A stretch of 64,000 nucleotides of DNA from Capsicum annuum (taxonomy: Eukaryota; Streptophyta; Magnoliopsida; Solanales; Solanaceae), in the NCBI RefSeq assembly GCF_002878395.1, contig NC_061115.1, positions 89,603,378-89,667,377 on the forward strand. The letters are read 5' to 3'. How positions within the stretch are numbered: the first letter of the stretch is position 1; each line of letters begins with the position of its first letter. The notes below the pieces were generated by a model that was not told the DNA's origin, did not search any database, and saw only the letters and a list, made by a program, of their open reading frames with translations. This document shows, one piece after another, positions 22,053 through 34,266 of the stretch. The position numbers and the translations under genes are program-made.

Positions 22053-24953
22053 TAAGTAGAGTCTTACAGAATGGTACAGAGATGCCTATATTTTTTTCGA
22101 GAGGATAGAAGGTATTTAAGAAATATTTTCCTTCTTTCATATCTCAGATGGTGTAGTAGAGATGTTCTCTAAGAAATTTATGTAGATTCTTATGTTACTC
22201 TATTCATGTCAACTTTGCTTTATTTTTAAGGTAACAAAAATAATCAAGCTCAAACTTCTATGATAGAATTTTCTCAAATAGTCTCCACAGATAGTTATGG
22301 GATTGCATATGGGCTCAAAAAGGATACCATCAGTGCCTTGATGTTCTAAAGTTTAAAAGATTTCATTTATTCTCATAAAAATCATGCATTAATCCAAAGC
22401 CAGATATGCCCTCAGATCCTTTCTCAAAATTCTATGACAATATATGACTTAGAGTTAGAAGCATGAACCCAGAAGTTTAGAAGAAGTAAAGTGGGGATAG
22501 GGTTTATCGAGATTTTATAGATTATGTATCCATGGGGCTAGTTGTATGAAAGGTGATCCAGTAGGCTAGAAATAGTATATATAGGAATTTAAGTCTATTA
22601 ATTCAAAATTAAGTATGATGATATGGGTATGATCTAGAGGTGTATCCAAGGTAATATGGGATTGCATTATTTCTATATTTTTATAGTGTGTGTGCTTACA
22701 TAGTACCCTTGAGTTTTTGAGTGCAAATGAGGCTATCTATTTAGTATATAATGTTCTTACCAGCTAAGTTATGGGTTATAGATTGATGATGTTAGCTTTA
22801 TTGGTCTAATGGTAACTCTCATAGTTTAGGAAAAAATAAAAATTTAGAGATGTGATATTAGTAAGCTATGAAGGAAGCTATCATAGGTCATTAAAAAGTT
22901 TGGAAATATCCATGTTAAGTTTTAGAATCTAAGATTGAAACTTGGATGATTGAGATAATAGAAAGAAAAATTGAAATTCTAGATGGTGTGAACTCAGGGC
23001 ATGGTGATACTCATGAAGATTCTAAGTTAGTAAGTATTCAGGTTATTATATGATGGCTTTAATCTAATGGGGAGATGATAGAATAAGGAACCAAGTCCAA
23101 CTCTTAGATTCTAGTAATAATGCCAGTATATTATAGAACAACAGTAGGGGATGAAGATGCCCGACCCATTCTTAGTATAATTTTTTGTACTTCAGTCATC
23201 ATAACATCTACTCAAGCCTCACAAGTCAGATCCATGATCATAGCCCATATTCATGCATTTTCCATAAAACCATGTACACTCCCAGTTTTTAGTATGAGGA
23301 GTTCCAGTTCACTTAGAAGTACAAATCATATTCCATGAATTTATGATCTCCAAACTCAAGTCATGTAGCTCATGACTCATGTACTCATGCTTTATAGCAT
23401 GATTAGTTTTCGATACTCATGCTACACTCTTAATAATCAATGAAACTTCAGATTATGTCATGTATATCCTCAATTTTGATCTTTTTAATGAATCATATCT
23501 TTGATAATCTATTCCTCAGTCCTCTTTTAAGTGTCAAGACTATGTATAACCTTTCATGTTTTAGGTTCTCATGTTCTAACCTTTCAGTAACCTCTCTTTA
23601 TAAAATAATATTGGTGATGAACAATGGTTTAGATGGGAGAGAGTAAACATTCCTTATTAGGAAGAATTGCTGCATGCTTATTTTAACTAAGGCTATAAGT
23701 GTGAAGGAAGGTTGGGGAAAGGCTTTTCATATATATCATAGTTGATTGAGAATTCTAGGTATGTCATCTTGGGGATAGTACATGACAGTTGTTATTGATA
23801 AAGATATTAGAGAATATTGAAAAAATTTCTAGGTGATTTGGTTTTCTAGAAGTTCGTATGTGGTTATAATGATAGGATTGAATATCATATTGGTATGTAA
23901 GTAAATAAATGCATTATGTGCTAGTGAATTCTATCAAGATGTTAAAGTTAGTTGTTGAAGTGGTAAGGAATATTATTCTTGAGATGAGAGCTCTGAAAAT
24001 ACATAGTATATTGAATATGTGGTTTAGACTAATATTATGGTGTTATGAGTGGTACCTTTTATCTTTGAGTTAAGCTTGAACAAAGTGAGAGAATTTTGTT
24101 CAGCTCAGACTTTGGTAGGAGGAGTTATCAGTACCCACGTATGAGATTACAAGTGGCGTCACATAAAGTGTAGTTAAGGGAGTATTTAATAAGTATGGCT
24201 AAGCTCAAAATTTAGCAGTTGCATTTCCTAAGGCATAATAGTTACATCCCAACTTATATTTTATATGCCTATATTCCATGTTTTAGAGTTGTAGCCATGT
24301 TACGATTCTTTATACAAATATCTCGCTCAGACCATACCCAAAACTCCTTTCTCCCTAATGTTATAAGAACCTCTAACAAGGAGTGTTGGAAGTAGTAAAT
24401 ATTCTTTTCCAAGTGACTCTTAGAAATATCATGTCATCAGTTATCACTTTACAGTTCTAAATATCTGTTCGTGCAAAGAATACTTTAGTTGAGCTATCAA
24501 CTTTCAGTATGAGTCAGTCCGTATAATAAGCAACTCAGTTTAACAATAAGCCATATAAGCTCCTATGATATTTCATATTTTCATGTAGTCGTACTATCCA
24601 AAGTTTCATGAATATGCTTATTCCTTGAGGTAATTTATTCACATTCATGCAAAATGTGAATTCAGTTGAGTCCTTACTTCTAGTCTAAATCAATCTTAAC
24701 CATAAGGGATATCTAGATTCCAAAATCAGTATCATGCTAGTTATCCAACTTTAGAATTCATCCAAACAGTACCAGTAGGTTCCCAGATTTTCAAGATTTG
24801 AATTCAACTTAGTTCATCCCTCATGTATCAGTTTTAGATTTAGATTTAAGCATGATTCATCTTGTAAGTGTTCTGTGCATTATCTCAGCCTTTCCTTAGT
24901 ATCTCAGTCAAGTCAGTATCATTTGGGGACAAATGATCCCAAAGGGGATATAT
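22053..24953 (+). other. Internal region of level 1, non-coding
   Basis: Continues the level 1 leader from 4977. It opens with AAGTAGAGTCTTACAGAATG, followed by TTTCATATCTCAGATGGTGT, which resembles the leader of Tekay-type elements from memory. No gag, protease, RT or integrase words are readable in any frame up to the purine tract at 24941. ORFs at 23120-23338 and 23440-23646 show no family features. This is why level 1 is called non-autonomous. Confidence 0.6.
24941..24950 (+). other. Polypurine tract of level 1
   Basis: AAAGGGGATA just before the 3' LTR, preceded by TTTGGGGACAAATGATCCC, a context common upstream of gypsy 3' LTRs. Confidence 0.7.
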
Positions 24954-27900
24954 TTTAATACCCCGAGTTTTCAAGCTCTATACCTCTTAAAATATAGGCC
25001 ACAAAGTTAGTTTTACAATGCTTCAAGCCGCATCTTAATTTTAGGTCATGACAAAAAGTTATGGAAGATTTTCTTAAGGGCCTGATAAACTACCATGGCT
25101 ACGACTAAAGGAAACGAGTTGTAACCACTCGTGATGAGTCATCACGGGTGAGTCGTAGCCACTCCAGTGAATCTCTCTACCAAATTTCAGTGACTATGAC
25201 TACTCACTATGACTCGTAATCAGTGTCAACGAGTCATATGAAAGGATTCGTAGTCACCATAGTATGTAATCCAATAATTCAACCCAGTGGTTACGAGTCC
25301 AACATACGACTTGTATCCAGACATTACAAGGCATTATGATGACTCATAGCCTTATTAGTAAAGGATCCAGTAAAAAACCATCATTTTTTTAGTTTTCCAA
25401 GTGACTCAGACATATATTAAGACTCCAAATAGCTTCTAACTTATAGACAATTTGAAACATTTCTTAGCGATTAAGTACTTATGAAGAATATGACTATAGT
25501 CAGATTCAAATGAGTTTAACTTTTTATATACTAACTATTTTTGAGCTCAAGACACATCAACAGATATATAATTTAATTATTTTTCCAACTATACCAATTT
25601 TGCCTTAATCCGATATCTAGACAAAATGTTATGGCCAAATTACTAAAGTGTTGTCAAAACTGCCAGTGGTTATGACTCCTGATGTAAAATCACAAGCAGA
25701 CCATATGAGTTTTCAGGAGGAGTTGTAACCATGATAGCATGGGTTGAAATCTGTGCACCTGGTGACGACTCAAGAAACGACCCATACCCAAAATTAATTA
25801 CTCGCACCCAAACTTGTAGGGACGACTTCCAGACATTTTCTAGATGATTTCTAAGGGATTTTTTAATCTTTTCTGCTCTTTTAACCCCAAAACTACTTGT
25901 TTCTCCATCCAAAAAAGATTTATCAAGCGTAAAAACTACCCTAACCTATAATAACTCAGAAATCATCCACCACAGAACAAAAGGGGCAATTTTTTTCCCC
26001 AGAATCAACTAGGGTTCATTAAGTTCAAGTTCAATACCAAGAAATTTATCCAAGGATTCAACATTCAGGTATGTAGGGTATTCATTAATGGGTTCCTTCC
26101 ACCCTTTGAGTCCCAAAAATCCCTTTTTGTTCAATTATGTATTTTTAAACTTCTTTTATGAAATTATTCATGTAAATCTTGAATTTAATCCATGTCATCT
26201 TTGAAATTTGAATTTAAGCCTTTTTAACATATTTTCCTCATGAAAATTAGATTATTTTATGCTTTGAATTTTAACTACTCATGTCATATTCTATTGCTCC
26301 TATGTCAAATCATCAAATTATGATTTAAACCATGTGAAACTATTATCTTCCCAAGTTTAATACATTTATATATTAAAATTCATGGACTTTATCAGTTTGG
26401 TGACACGTATTATATTTTGGGTCATTAAATTGGGACTTTATGTCACTATTTCAAGTGTTGTTATCGAATTTTGTAATCATTCAATGCTGGTGGGTTATGA
26501 ACACCTGATACCTATGTGTTTTTACATGATTTATTTTACAAGTAACAATTTAGTCTAAATTATTATTTTATCACCATATTCAGATCATCATTTTAATAAT
26601 GAACTCACTAGTATTATTTGATGTTAAATACATCAGTTCATATGTTCATGATTTCTTTAAGATTATGCATGCAATGTTGTTTTCAGAATACCATGTTTGA
26701 GCATACCAGTCATCAGTGAATGCACTAGTTCATGATTCCATGTTAGTTTAGTTGGGAGTAGGATTTAGCACAGACTAAACCCAGGGATGGGAGCTCACTT
26801 ACCAGTAGAGGGTGTGACCTTTAGTTGCAGTCCCTGAGTTCTAAAACTACGTAGCCAATTTAGGTTTTGAGAGTTCTTCCTTCCAGTAGAAGGTTGACAT
26901 TCTCTTAGGGGCACCTACCAGTAGAGGATGATACCTTAGTCCTCTGGGACACCAAATTAGTGGATCTACACAGCCAGTGTTTGTACCTATGGCAAAGTAC
27001 TGACACCCTTCCAATTGAGGTTATAGGTTAGACCCTAATTAGCTCAAATTGGGGTATACCAGTTACATAATAGCTCCCACAGTTTCACTCTGTCATTGTT
27101 TATATCAGTTCAAATTTTCTTGATGAAGTAATCAGATTACCAGTTATTAGTTAGTTAGTTTTATAGATTCTTTAGTTATTCAGATCATGTCAGTACATGC
27201 ATTACTTGTTCTTGCATTTATTTTACATGTACATGTTTCATGCTCAATATCCATACATGATCCTCAGTATGATTTTGTAGCCTATTTAGCTTTACATGAG
27301 ATTTACACGCAGTACTTATGCTTGTATTGCTTCCTAACTTACAGAATTGTTTTCAACTTATGAATTTATAAACTTCACTATGACTTACAATTTTCATGTA
27401 TAGCCATGTTTTAAATGTTTGTTTCACGTTTTAAATGTATGTTTTAGCAAATAACTTATATCCTCAGTTTTAACGCATGTTTTAAATACTTCTATGATTT
27501 AGTGAATGTCCCCATATACTCAGTAGATTCCAAAGTACTGACCACATATATTCGTTTGTGGATATATTCTTTCATAATGTAGGTACTAGATGTAATCCAC
27601 ACCCAGGGTCAAACAATTCTCAGCATTTAGCCAACAGGTGGTGAGTTTTGTTATTTCAAAGACTCCCGTCCATTAGAGTTCATTTACTTGTATTTGATTA
27701 TCCATATGTATTGGTTAGTGATATTTGGAGGCATGTACCAACTACCTATAATCAGTATAGTAGAGGCTTCATAGATAGTCAGTCAGAGTTATTCATGAAA
27801 TTTCAAGTTCTTTATTCAGTTTTATCCTATTGTAAACTTGATCAGTAATTCATATATTCAGATTTTCTCATGATTATGCTTTTGCTCAGTAACTTTAGTG

Positions 27901-28015
27901 TGTATAAATAATATAATCAGTTGCTCAACCAGTATGACGGTACATGGGTTACCTTGGAATAACTTGTGGTTCTAGGCACTATGTTACGACTAGGGGGCAG
28001 CCTCAGGTCGTGAAA
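24954..28015 (+). repeat. 3' LTR of level 1 element
   Basis: Same order of sequence as 1896-4924. The first bases are TTTAATACC instead of TGTAATACC, so the terminal TG has mutated. It contains about 75 extra bases near 26870-26940, where a CCAGTAGAGG-type phrase is present more times than in the 5' copy. The TACGACTCGTA-type words (25085-25830) are more decayed here, many now lacking the CpG. Confidence 0.8.
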
Positions 28016-28020
28016 AACAT
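28016..28020. repeat. Probable target duplication of level 1 (right copy)
   Basis: aacat, compared with aaaat at 1891-1895. Four of five bases match. The LTR end next to it has mutated (GTCGTGAAA against GTCGTAACA), so the boundary has an uncertainty of a few bases. Confidence 0.5.
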
Positions 28021-29940
28021 GAGTTAACAATAGTTGAACATGTTTTTTGACTTTCTTCTTTAATTATTATGATTAGATGGATAAATTTTTTTATTTTTTC
28101 TTGATTAAAATATGTACTCATTTTTTGTTTAAATTCATTATTGGTGGATATGTTTGCTTTTTGCATGTAAATTTATTTTCTTTATGTCAAAAAAGAATAA
28201 TTACTATTGTTTGTTTCGTCATAATAAATTATGACCTTTGATTGATTGAAATACATAATCATGCCTTTTTTAAATTTAATTATTGGTGGATATGTTTGAT
28301 TTTATCATATAAAGTTATTTTCTTTATGTCAAAAAAGATTAGTTACTATTGTTTAATTAGAGAAATAGATTCAATGAATTTTGCAATATCATGTCTTCCT
28401 CTAATGAAGTTTGGATTCATGTTTGTTATTTCCAAAGGGTCTGTGAAATTGTTTCTCAATTTGAAGAAGTGAGTTACTTGTATTTAGGGATTTGGTGTTA
28501 TTTTGAAAGGCATATCACTATGTGCCATGTTTATTGGCCTTACGGTTTGTAAAATTACTGCTTAATATTAAAGTTTACCACTTTGGAATACAATGATAGT
28601 TGGCTCATTCACATGTAAAAATTGCCAATTAAGTGCTACTCTTAAGATCTAACTCTTTTGTCGATCCTTAATTCTTTTTATTAAAGAGTCATTTTTCTCC
28701 ATGATTGTATTCCACGATGAAATGCTAAGTTCTTTTGATATATGTTTGTGGTCATGGGTTACTCACCTTCAAGGTCAAAATCATCTTTGATTTTCTCTTG
28801 TTTAAATTGAAAAGTTGTTAGGGTTATAGATTTTGTTGAAAGGGTGTAAAACTTAAACAAGAGTTGGCATAATAGGATACTTTTTTCGTAGAATTAAGCT
28901 TCTACCATTTTTCTTATCTTGTCATTAAATATAATTTCTCAAACATTTTTAATATGTTCAATTTTCTTCACTTCGCTTATTGGTTTACTTCTTAAAGTGT
29001 TTTTTATTCATTAGACATCTCATTGTTATTCACATGCTATAGTAAATTTTTCTTCAAGTTATAGATTTGTTGATTGACTCCACTTTGTATTAAAAAAGTA
29101 TTGTTGAATTAGTATGTCTTGTATTTCATATTTGAGGTTCTACGAAAGATTTCCTCATCTCTTGCTTATTCCTCTTTTCTTTATTTAATGAAAAAATACA
29201 TTAGACTTTATCATTTCATAGTATTTAGTGCAAATATTTTTTAATCTATAGGAAATATTTGTCTAAATTTTAAGCAACTATGCTTGTGGATTCATTTCTT
29301 TTTTTCAAGGGCTACTTGATTATATTGTGCTAGATTCAATTTTTTGTAAGATTGTTTAAGAGATGGGTTAGTTTCATTTTCGCTGGATAATTTGGTTTTC
29401 TTTGATATCATAGTTTACTATTTCTTTATTCTTGAGAATGCTATCTTTTCCATCTCATTATTTACCTATTAAGTGTAGAATTTTTGAGCACATATTAATT
29501 CTTTTTTTAATCTTTTATTTGAATGAATATGCTTTGGAGTCCAAATGGACTCCTTTCCTCTTGCATTTTGTAATGAAATAATGAGGCCTACCTTTTTTAT
29601 CCAAGTTCGAAAGAATGTCCAAAGTCAATAATATGGCGTACGGATGCAACAAGATGGAAGAAGATGGAAAATTGGTCAAAATCTATCGATGAAGTTGTTA
29701 AGAGACTTAAAAAGTCTAAATTTTTATTATTGCCTTTTTCTTTAATTATTCATTTAGTTATTTATTTATCCATTCATTTAGGGTCTCGAAGCCAAAGTTA
29801 TAATCTAATACAGGTGAAGCAGATTTTAGGCCCAAAGGTCGACAGGTTATGGGCCAAAAGCCTGAATGATTAGATTAGGACAGGTTATGGGCCAAAATCC
29901 TAAGAATTTAGATTAGGACAGGTGAAGATGGACCAAAATC
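28021..29940 (+). repeat. Ogre/Tat 5' LTR, part 2 of 3
   Basis: AT-rich LTR sequence between the level 1 and element B insertions. From 29246 on it is matched by the truncated 3' LTR at 60581-61278, which identifies it. The part 28021-29245 has no second copy in the window and is assigned by continuity. No gene; ORFs 28242-28472 and 29664-29873 are not conserved in the second copy. Confidence 0.7.
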
Positions 29941-30648
29941 TGGTACAATCATTAGAAGCACCAAGAGCACAAGATATTATCAAAGGTTCAAGCTTCGGAA
30001 TTAACAAGTGATTGAAGGCTTTTTAGGAGAATTTTTGAAGCCTTATTCAAGAGAATCTAGGAGGAGAACCTTTACACTCGAGAGGCACCTCAAGTGAAGG
30101 GTATAGAAGATATTTTACACCCAAAAGTGTCACTTAAGAGGTGCCCCATTTCCCTTATTCATTAAGGGTATTTTGACATTTACCATGTAATAGTATAAAT
30201 AGACATTTGAGCTCTTGTTTTCATTCGACTTTGATGAATTGATTGAGTATTACTCAAATTGTATTTTCTTTCCTTAGTGTAGGGCTTGGAAAAGCCATCT
30301 TTTTATAGGTCTTGGAAAAGACATCGAAACTAGGGATTAATACATTAGATGGATTTCACTTGTGTTGATCAACTGGCAAGAAAGGTGTGATTTAGGAGTA
30401 TGAATTCCTTTGGCCCACCTAAGAGTTTAATGTTATCCTTCATTATTTTATGTGTCTTGGTGTTTGATACACACCTTGATGCTATTCATTAGTGTAGGTG
30501 TATGTGTCACTATCTATCCTTTATTTTTATTTAATTCTATCTTGTTTTGTGTTAAATCCGCGTCTTCTACTTCATTTCCCTTTGTTGTAGTTGCTGATTT
30601 TTAGGTTCTTAAGGTTAATTTCATTTTTAGTAGTTGATTTTTGTATCA
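29941..30648 (+). repeat. 5' LTR of element B
   Basis: Begins TGGTACAATC and ends TTTTGTATCA. Pairs with 36498-37205. A TATA box lies at 30194-30202. The pair is visibly closer to each other than the level 1 LTRs are, suggesting a younger insertion. Confidence 0.85.
30194..30202 (+). promoter_or_regulatory. TATA box in element B LTR
   Basis: TATAAATAG at about base 254 of the LTR, preserved in the 3' LTR at about 36750. Plausible promoter of element B transcripts. Confidence 0.55.
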
Positions 30649-30650
30649 TT

Positions 30651-30662
30651 TGGTATCAATGC
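30651..30662 (+). other. Primer binding site (initiator tRNA-Met), element B
   Basis: TGGTATCAATGC begins two bases after the LTR end and differs from the tRNA-iMet complement at two bases. It sets the LTR boundary. Confidence 0.8.
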
Positions 30663-31918
30663 TTTGGTTAGGGTTGTTCCTACATCCCTAAATCTTGGCA
30701 TTAATGTCCTTATTAAAAAAATTGCAACAAAAAAGAGTCAAATCCAAAAGAAAATCATAAAAAATAGTGTCTAGTTGTGTTATGTTATAGATCTAAAACT
30801 TGAACACTAGATCTACACATTTTTGTTTTGTTTTGAAAGTTTCTTGTGCTAGATTCTTGTTCCCTAGCACCTAGGGAGTTTGGATCTACTCTTGGAACAA
30901 GATTTGGGTGATTTTGAGCTAAGAACTCCATGGATATGGCATGTTAAAGCTTCTACGCTTTAGACCCATTTGGGTTTTTGCATTATGGATATCGGCTGTT
31001 GTTGGTTTGTTGATATTGAGTTCAGTTTGGCCTAAGGAACCCATATCTATAAAAAAAAATTAAAGGTTAGGGTTCATTTGAGTGAAGGTCAAACTTTGGT
31101 CAACCCTTGAATATTCATCTTGTTCTTTTGTATTCATTCAATCTTGTTGAAGAAGAATGCTCAATAAAGGCGTTTGATCCAAAAAAGGAGAAGAAAGAGA
31201 GTGTACTTGGTGTTTGTGAAAGAATATTCCTTGGCATATTCATTGTCATCCAAAAGAAATAAGAGACAAAGGAATAATCAAAGTACAAATTCAAGTACAA
31301 TTAAAGTACAAAGGGGGGACCATTGTTTTTTAATTCAAATTGGAGCTTGAAAAGGGCTCTAAACTTGTTGTTTTTCCCTCCCAAAGAATTTTTCTCTTCT
31401 TCCCTAAGGAGTTAGGCCGAGACTTGGAAATTTTGGATTGAGAAATTTGAAAACTCAACGTTCAATCAATTATTGCCACGTACCACTTAGTAAACGACCA
31501 AATTGAGTTCCTAAGTAGATTTTCCTATTTTATAATTTTTATTCTTGTTTCTTGTAAGTTTATTCTATTACTAATTAAAAAGCTAGTAAGTTCCTACTAG
31601 ATTGGTAATTAGTCTAGAGTTCGTTTATTTCGCATCTTTAATTTTTGTGTTCTTTTCTCGTTTTTAATTCATAGTAGTTTGCTGGTTCAAGTCTGTACAT
31701 CATTTTATTTGAGTCATATCAAATAAAAATCAATTCCGGGAAAAAGCATATTCACTATTCATTCACTTTCCGAGTATTGCCAAGTTTTCAACACTTGTGA
31801 GACCAAGTGTGAGGTGAGATCCGAGTGTGAGTGTGGTGAGGCTTTTGAACTAACTTGTTTGTTCATTTTGTACGTGTTGTGTTTGCTATTTTTTTTCTTG
31901 TTCTTAGGTACTTTAACC

Positions 31919-33272
31919 ATGGAATCTGAAGGTAGCACATCCCAACCTTGGGGAAATGATGTTTTGGGAGTCTTGATGGCTCGGTTGGATGCACTAAATC
32001 GAGACTTGAAGGGTATTTAGACCTTATAAAACGTGAATTGAGATCCATGAAGGGTGATGTAGGATCTTCGGTCAAGTAGATTTGGGACTTGGTGGTTTGA
32101 ATTTTGTGGAGGTTTTGGTGGACATAGTCTATCATCCCCCATTTTAATTCTAATCATGTCACCCCTCATGGATCCCAAATCACCCCTCATGGATCCTACA
32201 CTCCACAAAACCCCATGCCACAAATTCAAATCCTTTATCAACCAAACTCGGTTTCCCCTCTCCAAACTTCCCTAAACCGAATCAATCCATCCAAGTAGGA
32301 GAAGTGAGAGAGTTAGCACCCAAGGAGAATGAGGCTAAGGCTCAATATAGAGAGAAAATAAATGGTGAGGTATAAGAAGGAAGTGAAGAAAGGAGGGGAA
32401 AGGAAAGGGAAGCCATGGGTAGTGAAATTGGAAGGGAAAAAGAACACTGAACACTTAATTGTTGATCTTGTCCACAAAGGACCATTGTTATTCACTAACT
32501 CAAATGCTAGAACTTTGCCTTGCATTGATTCTTCTTATGTGTAGGTTCCAGATCATATATTCTCAAAGAAGAATCCAAAAGAAGTTCCACACACACCCAT
32601 GGTTGATGAGTTAATGGAACCCTTGGCCGAAAGTTCCAATCTTGGAACAAGTGATGAAGAAATGAATCCAACGGGATATATTGACATATCCATTGTTGTG
32701 TGGAGCATGAGGGCTTCCATGGTGCAAAACCAAGTGAAGAATACACTTCCCATGATCTACAAGGTAACAAAGCAATCTTTTACACCCCTAGAAACTTAAA
32801 TTGTTGTGATGTGGCTAGTAGTGGCCAAATTGGTGTAGTTTCAAATTTGCTTAGTATAGAACTGTATGAATCCTTATTTTATGATACTCTTGGTATTTTT
32901 AGGTTGCATAAGGACCAAACTCTTATTGTAAGTATGCAAGCAGTAGTTGATCCTTTAGATGACAAAATCAATTCTTTTCGTAAGGATGATTTGTGTCCAT
33001 CTAGTGCTAGCACTTATAAATTGAATGAGGTTCCATTAATAAGTGACAATAGTATTCACACACTAGTTGACCCTTGTGAAAACCAAGGTGAGTCTACGTT
33101 GGTATCTGAGTTCTCAACAACTAGTGAGGGTATGCAAAATGATCAATTAGGTGGAGTTGACCTTGATTTGCTAGAATGTTTAAGAAACCCGAATTGTGAT
33201 TGTACTTGTTCAAATGTTTTTGATTGTGATCCCTTTACTTCCCGTTATGGTTTGAATATGTGTGTGGGCTAC
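31919..33272 (+). pseudogene. Element B internal ORF, first part (unrecognised)
   Basis: An ATG at 31919 begins MESEGSTSQPWGNDVLGVLM with LDALNRDLKGI, a plausible short coiled N-terminus of a gag-like protein, and stops at 32020. Further open blocks follow in other frames: 32362-32799 (lysine-rich, one stop at 32542) and 32700-33272 (acidic, Cys-rich near its end, with CDCTCSNVFDCD). I do not recognise the family. It is inside a retrotransposon, so it is an element protein, not a host gene. The last block is cut by the solo LTR after VGY and continues in frame at 35712. Confidence 0.55.
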
Positions 33273-33895
33273 TGTAGTACCCCGATCATTCCTTAAGCCT
33301 AAATTTGTCTTTTTGAATAGATATGTATGACTTCCAAAGTGATTTATTTTTAAAACATTTTTTATTTATATAATTTCTACTTTTTCATGTATATCATTGA
33401 ATAATCTTTCCATCGATACCAATTTCATCGAAATCCGACATCAGATGAGTGAGTTATGGCCGTTTTACTGAATGTTATCGGATCGCCCAGGTTTGACGGT
33501 CGACCTGGGGGACCGTAAGTTCCTTGGTGGACCGTCAAGTGTCCCATCAAGCCAAGGTAGTAGCTCCCTTTTTGGAATATCGTGTGATGGTCAAACTGGT
33601 GGACCATCACAAAGTTGATGGACTATCAAGGTGTTCGTCAGACCGAGGTAGAATGTCCCATTCCTGAGCCCTGAGTGACAGACGATATGGTGGACCGTCA
33701 GTCCCTCTGACAGACCATCACTTTGACCATCACTCCGAGGAAGAACATTCCAGTTTTGACACTCGAGTGATGGACGACCTGGTGGACCATCAGCTAATCC
33801 GATGCACTGTCAGATCGACCGTTATAGGCCCCGATCTGCAATTTTCAACTTTTTTTTCAAAAGGGCGTCTTGGTCATTTTTGCTCCTTGTGTCCT

Positions 33896-33917
33896 TATAT
33901 ATATATATATATATATG
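33896..33917 (+). promoter_or_regulatory. (TA)n tract, probable TATA region of the solo LTR
   Basis: Eleven TA units directly followed by GTAGAGAAGAGAAGATC. The position, about 630 bases into the LTR after the repeated-word region, suits a core promoter. It also qualifies as a microsatellite. Confidence 0.45.
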
Positions 33918-34176
33918 TAGAGAAGAGAAGATCATTTCTCTCCATTTCTCTCCAAATTTCTTTCAAAAATTCTCTAGAAACCTAGGATTTCTTCCAAACC
34001 CAAAAATCAAATCATCTCCATGAAATTCAAGAAATCTCCCATAAATTTCTTCAAGTTGTTCAAGAACTAAGTTCCTTAAGTCAAAGGTGAAAAGGTCTTG
34101 GTCTAAAAGTATGAGAAAAAAGTTTCAAGCAAGTTTCTATATATTCAAAATCAAAATCTAAGGTTTGTGGGGCTTG

Positions 34177-34266
34177 AACAAGAACACTCCTTTCGTTCTT
34201 ATGCCTAAAGATTTAATTTCTAACAAGAACACTCCTTTCGTTCTTATGCCTAAAGATTTAATTTCT
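34177..34266 (+). repeat. Perfect 45-bp tandem duplication
   Basis: Units 34177-34221 and 34222-34266 are identical (starting AACAAGAACACTCC). No third copy. Given the decay of the surrounding LTR, the duplication is recent compared with the insertion, or is an assembly artefact. Confidence 0.9.

Larger units (their letters stand above)
1896..28015 (+). mobile_element. Level 1: Tekay-like gypsy element without coding region
   Basis: Two long direct repeats (1896-4924 and 24954-28015, about 3.03 and 3.06 kb) surround a primer site complementary to initiator tRNA-Met (4929-4940) and a purine tract (24941-24950). Near-matching target repeats flank it: aaaat at 1891-1895 and aacat at 28016-28020. 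The LTR downstream half shares a block around CAGTACATTCCAAAGTACTG with the solo LTR at 33273, placing both in the same broad Tekay-type group. After removing the level 2 insertion the interior is only about 2.95 kb and has no gag or pol, so this is a large non-autonomous derivative. It sits in the Ogre 5' LTR. Confidence 0.75.

Noticed and set aside
32700..33296. 198-residue ORF as a host gene
   Set aside because: It lies between LTRs of element B, is interrupted by a solo LTR and continues in frame beyond it; it is an element ORF.
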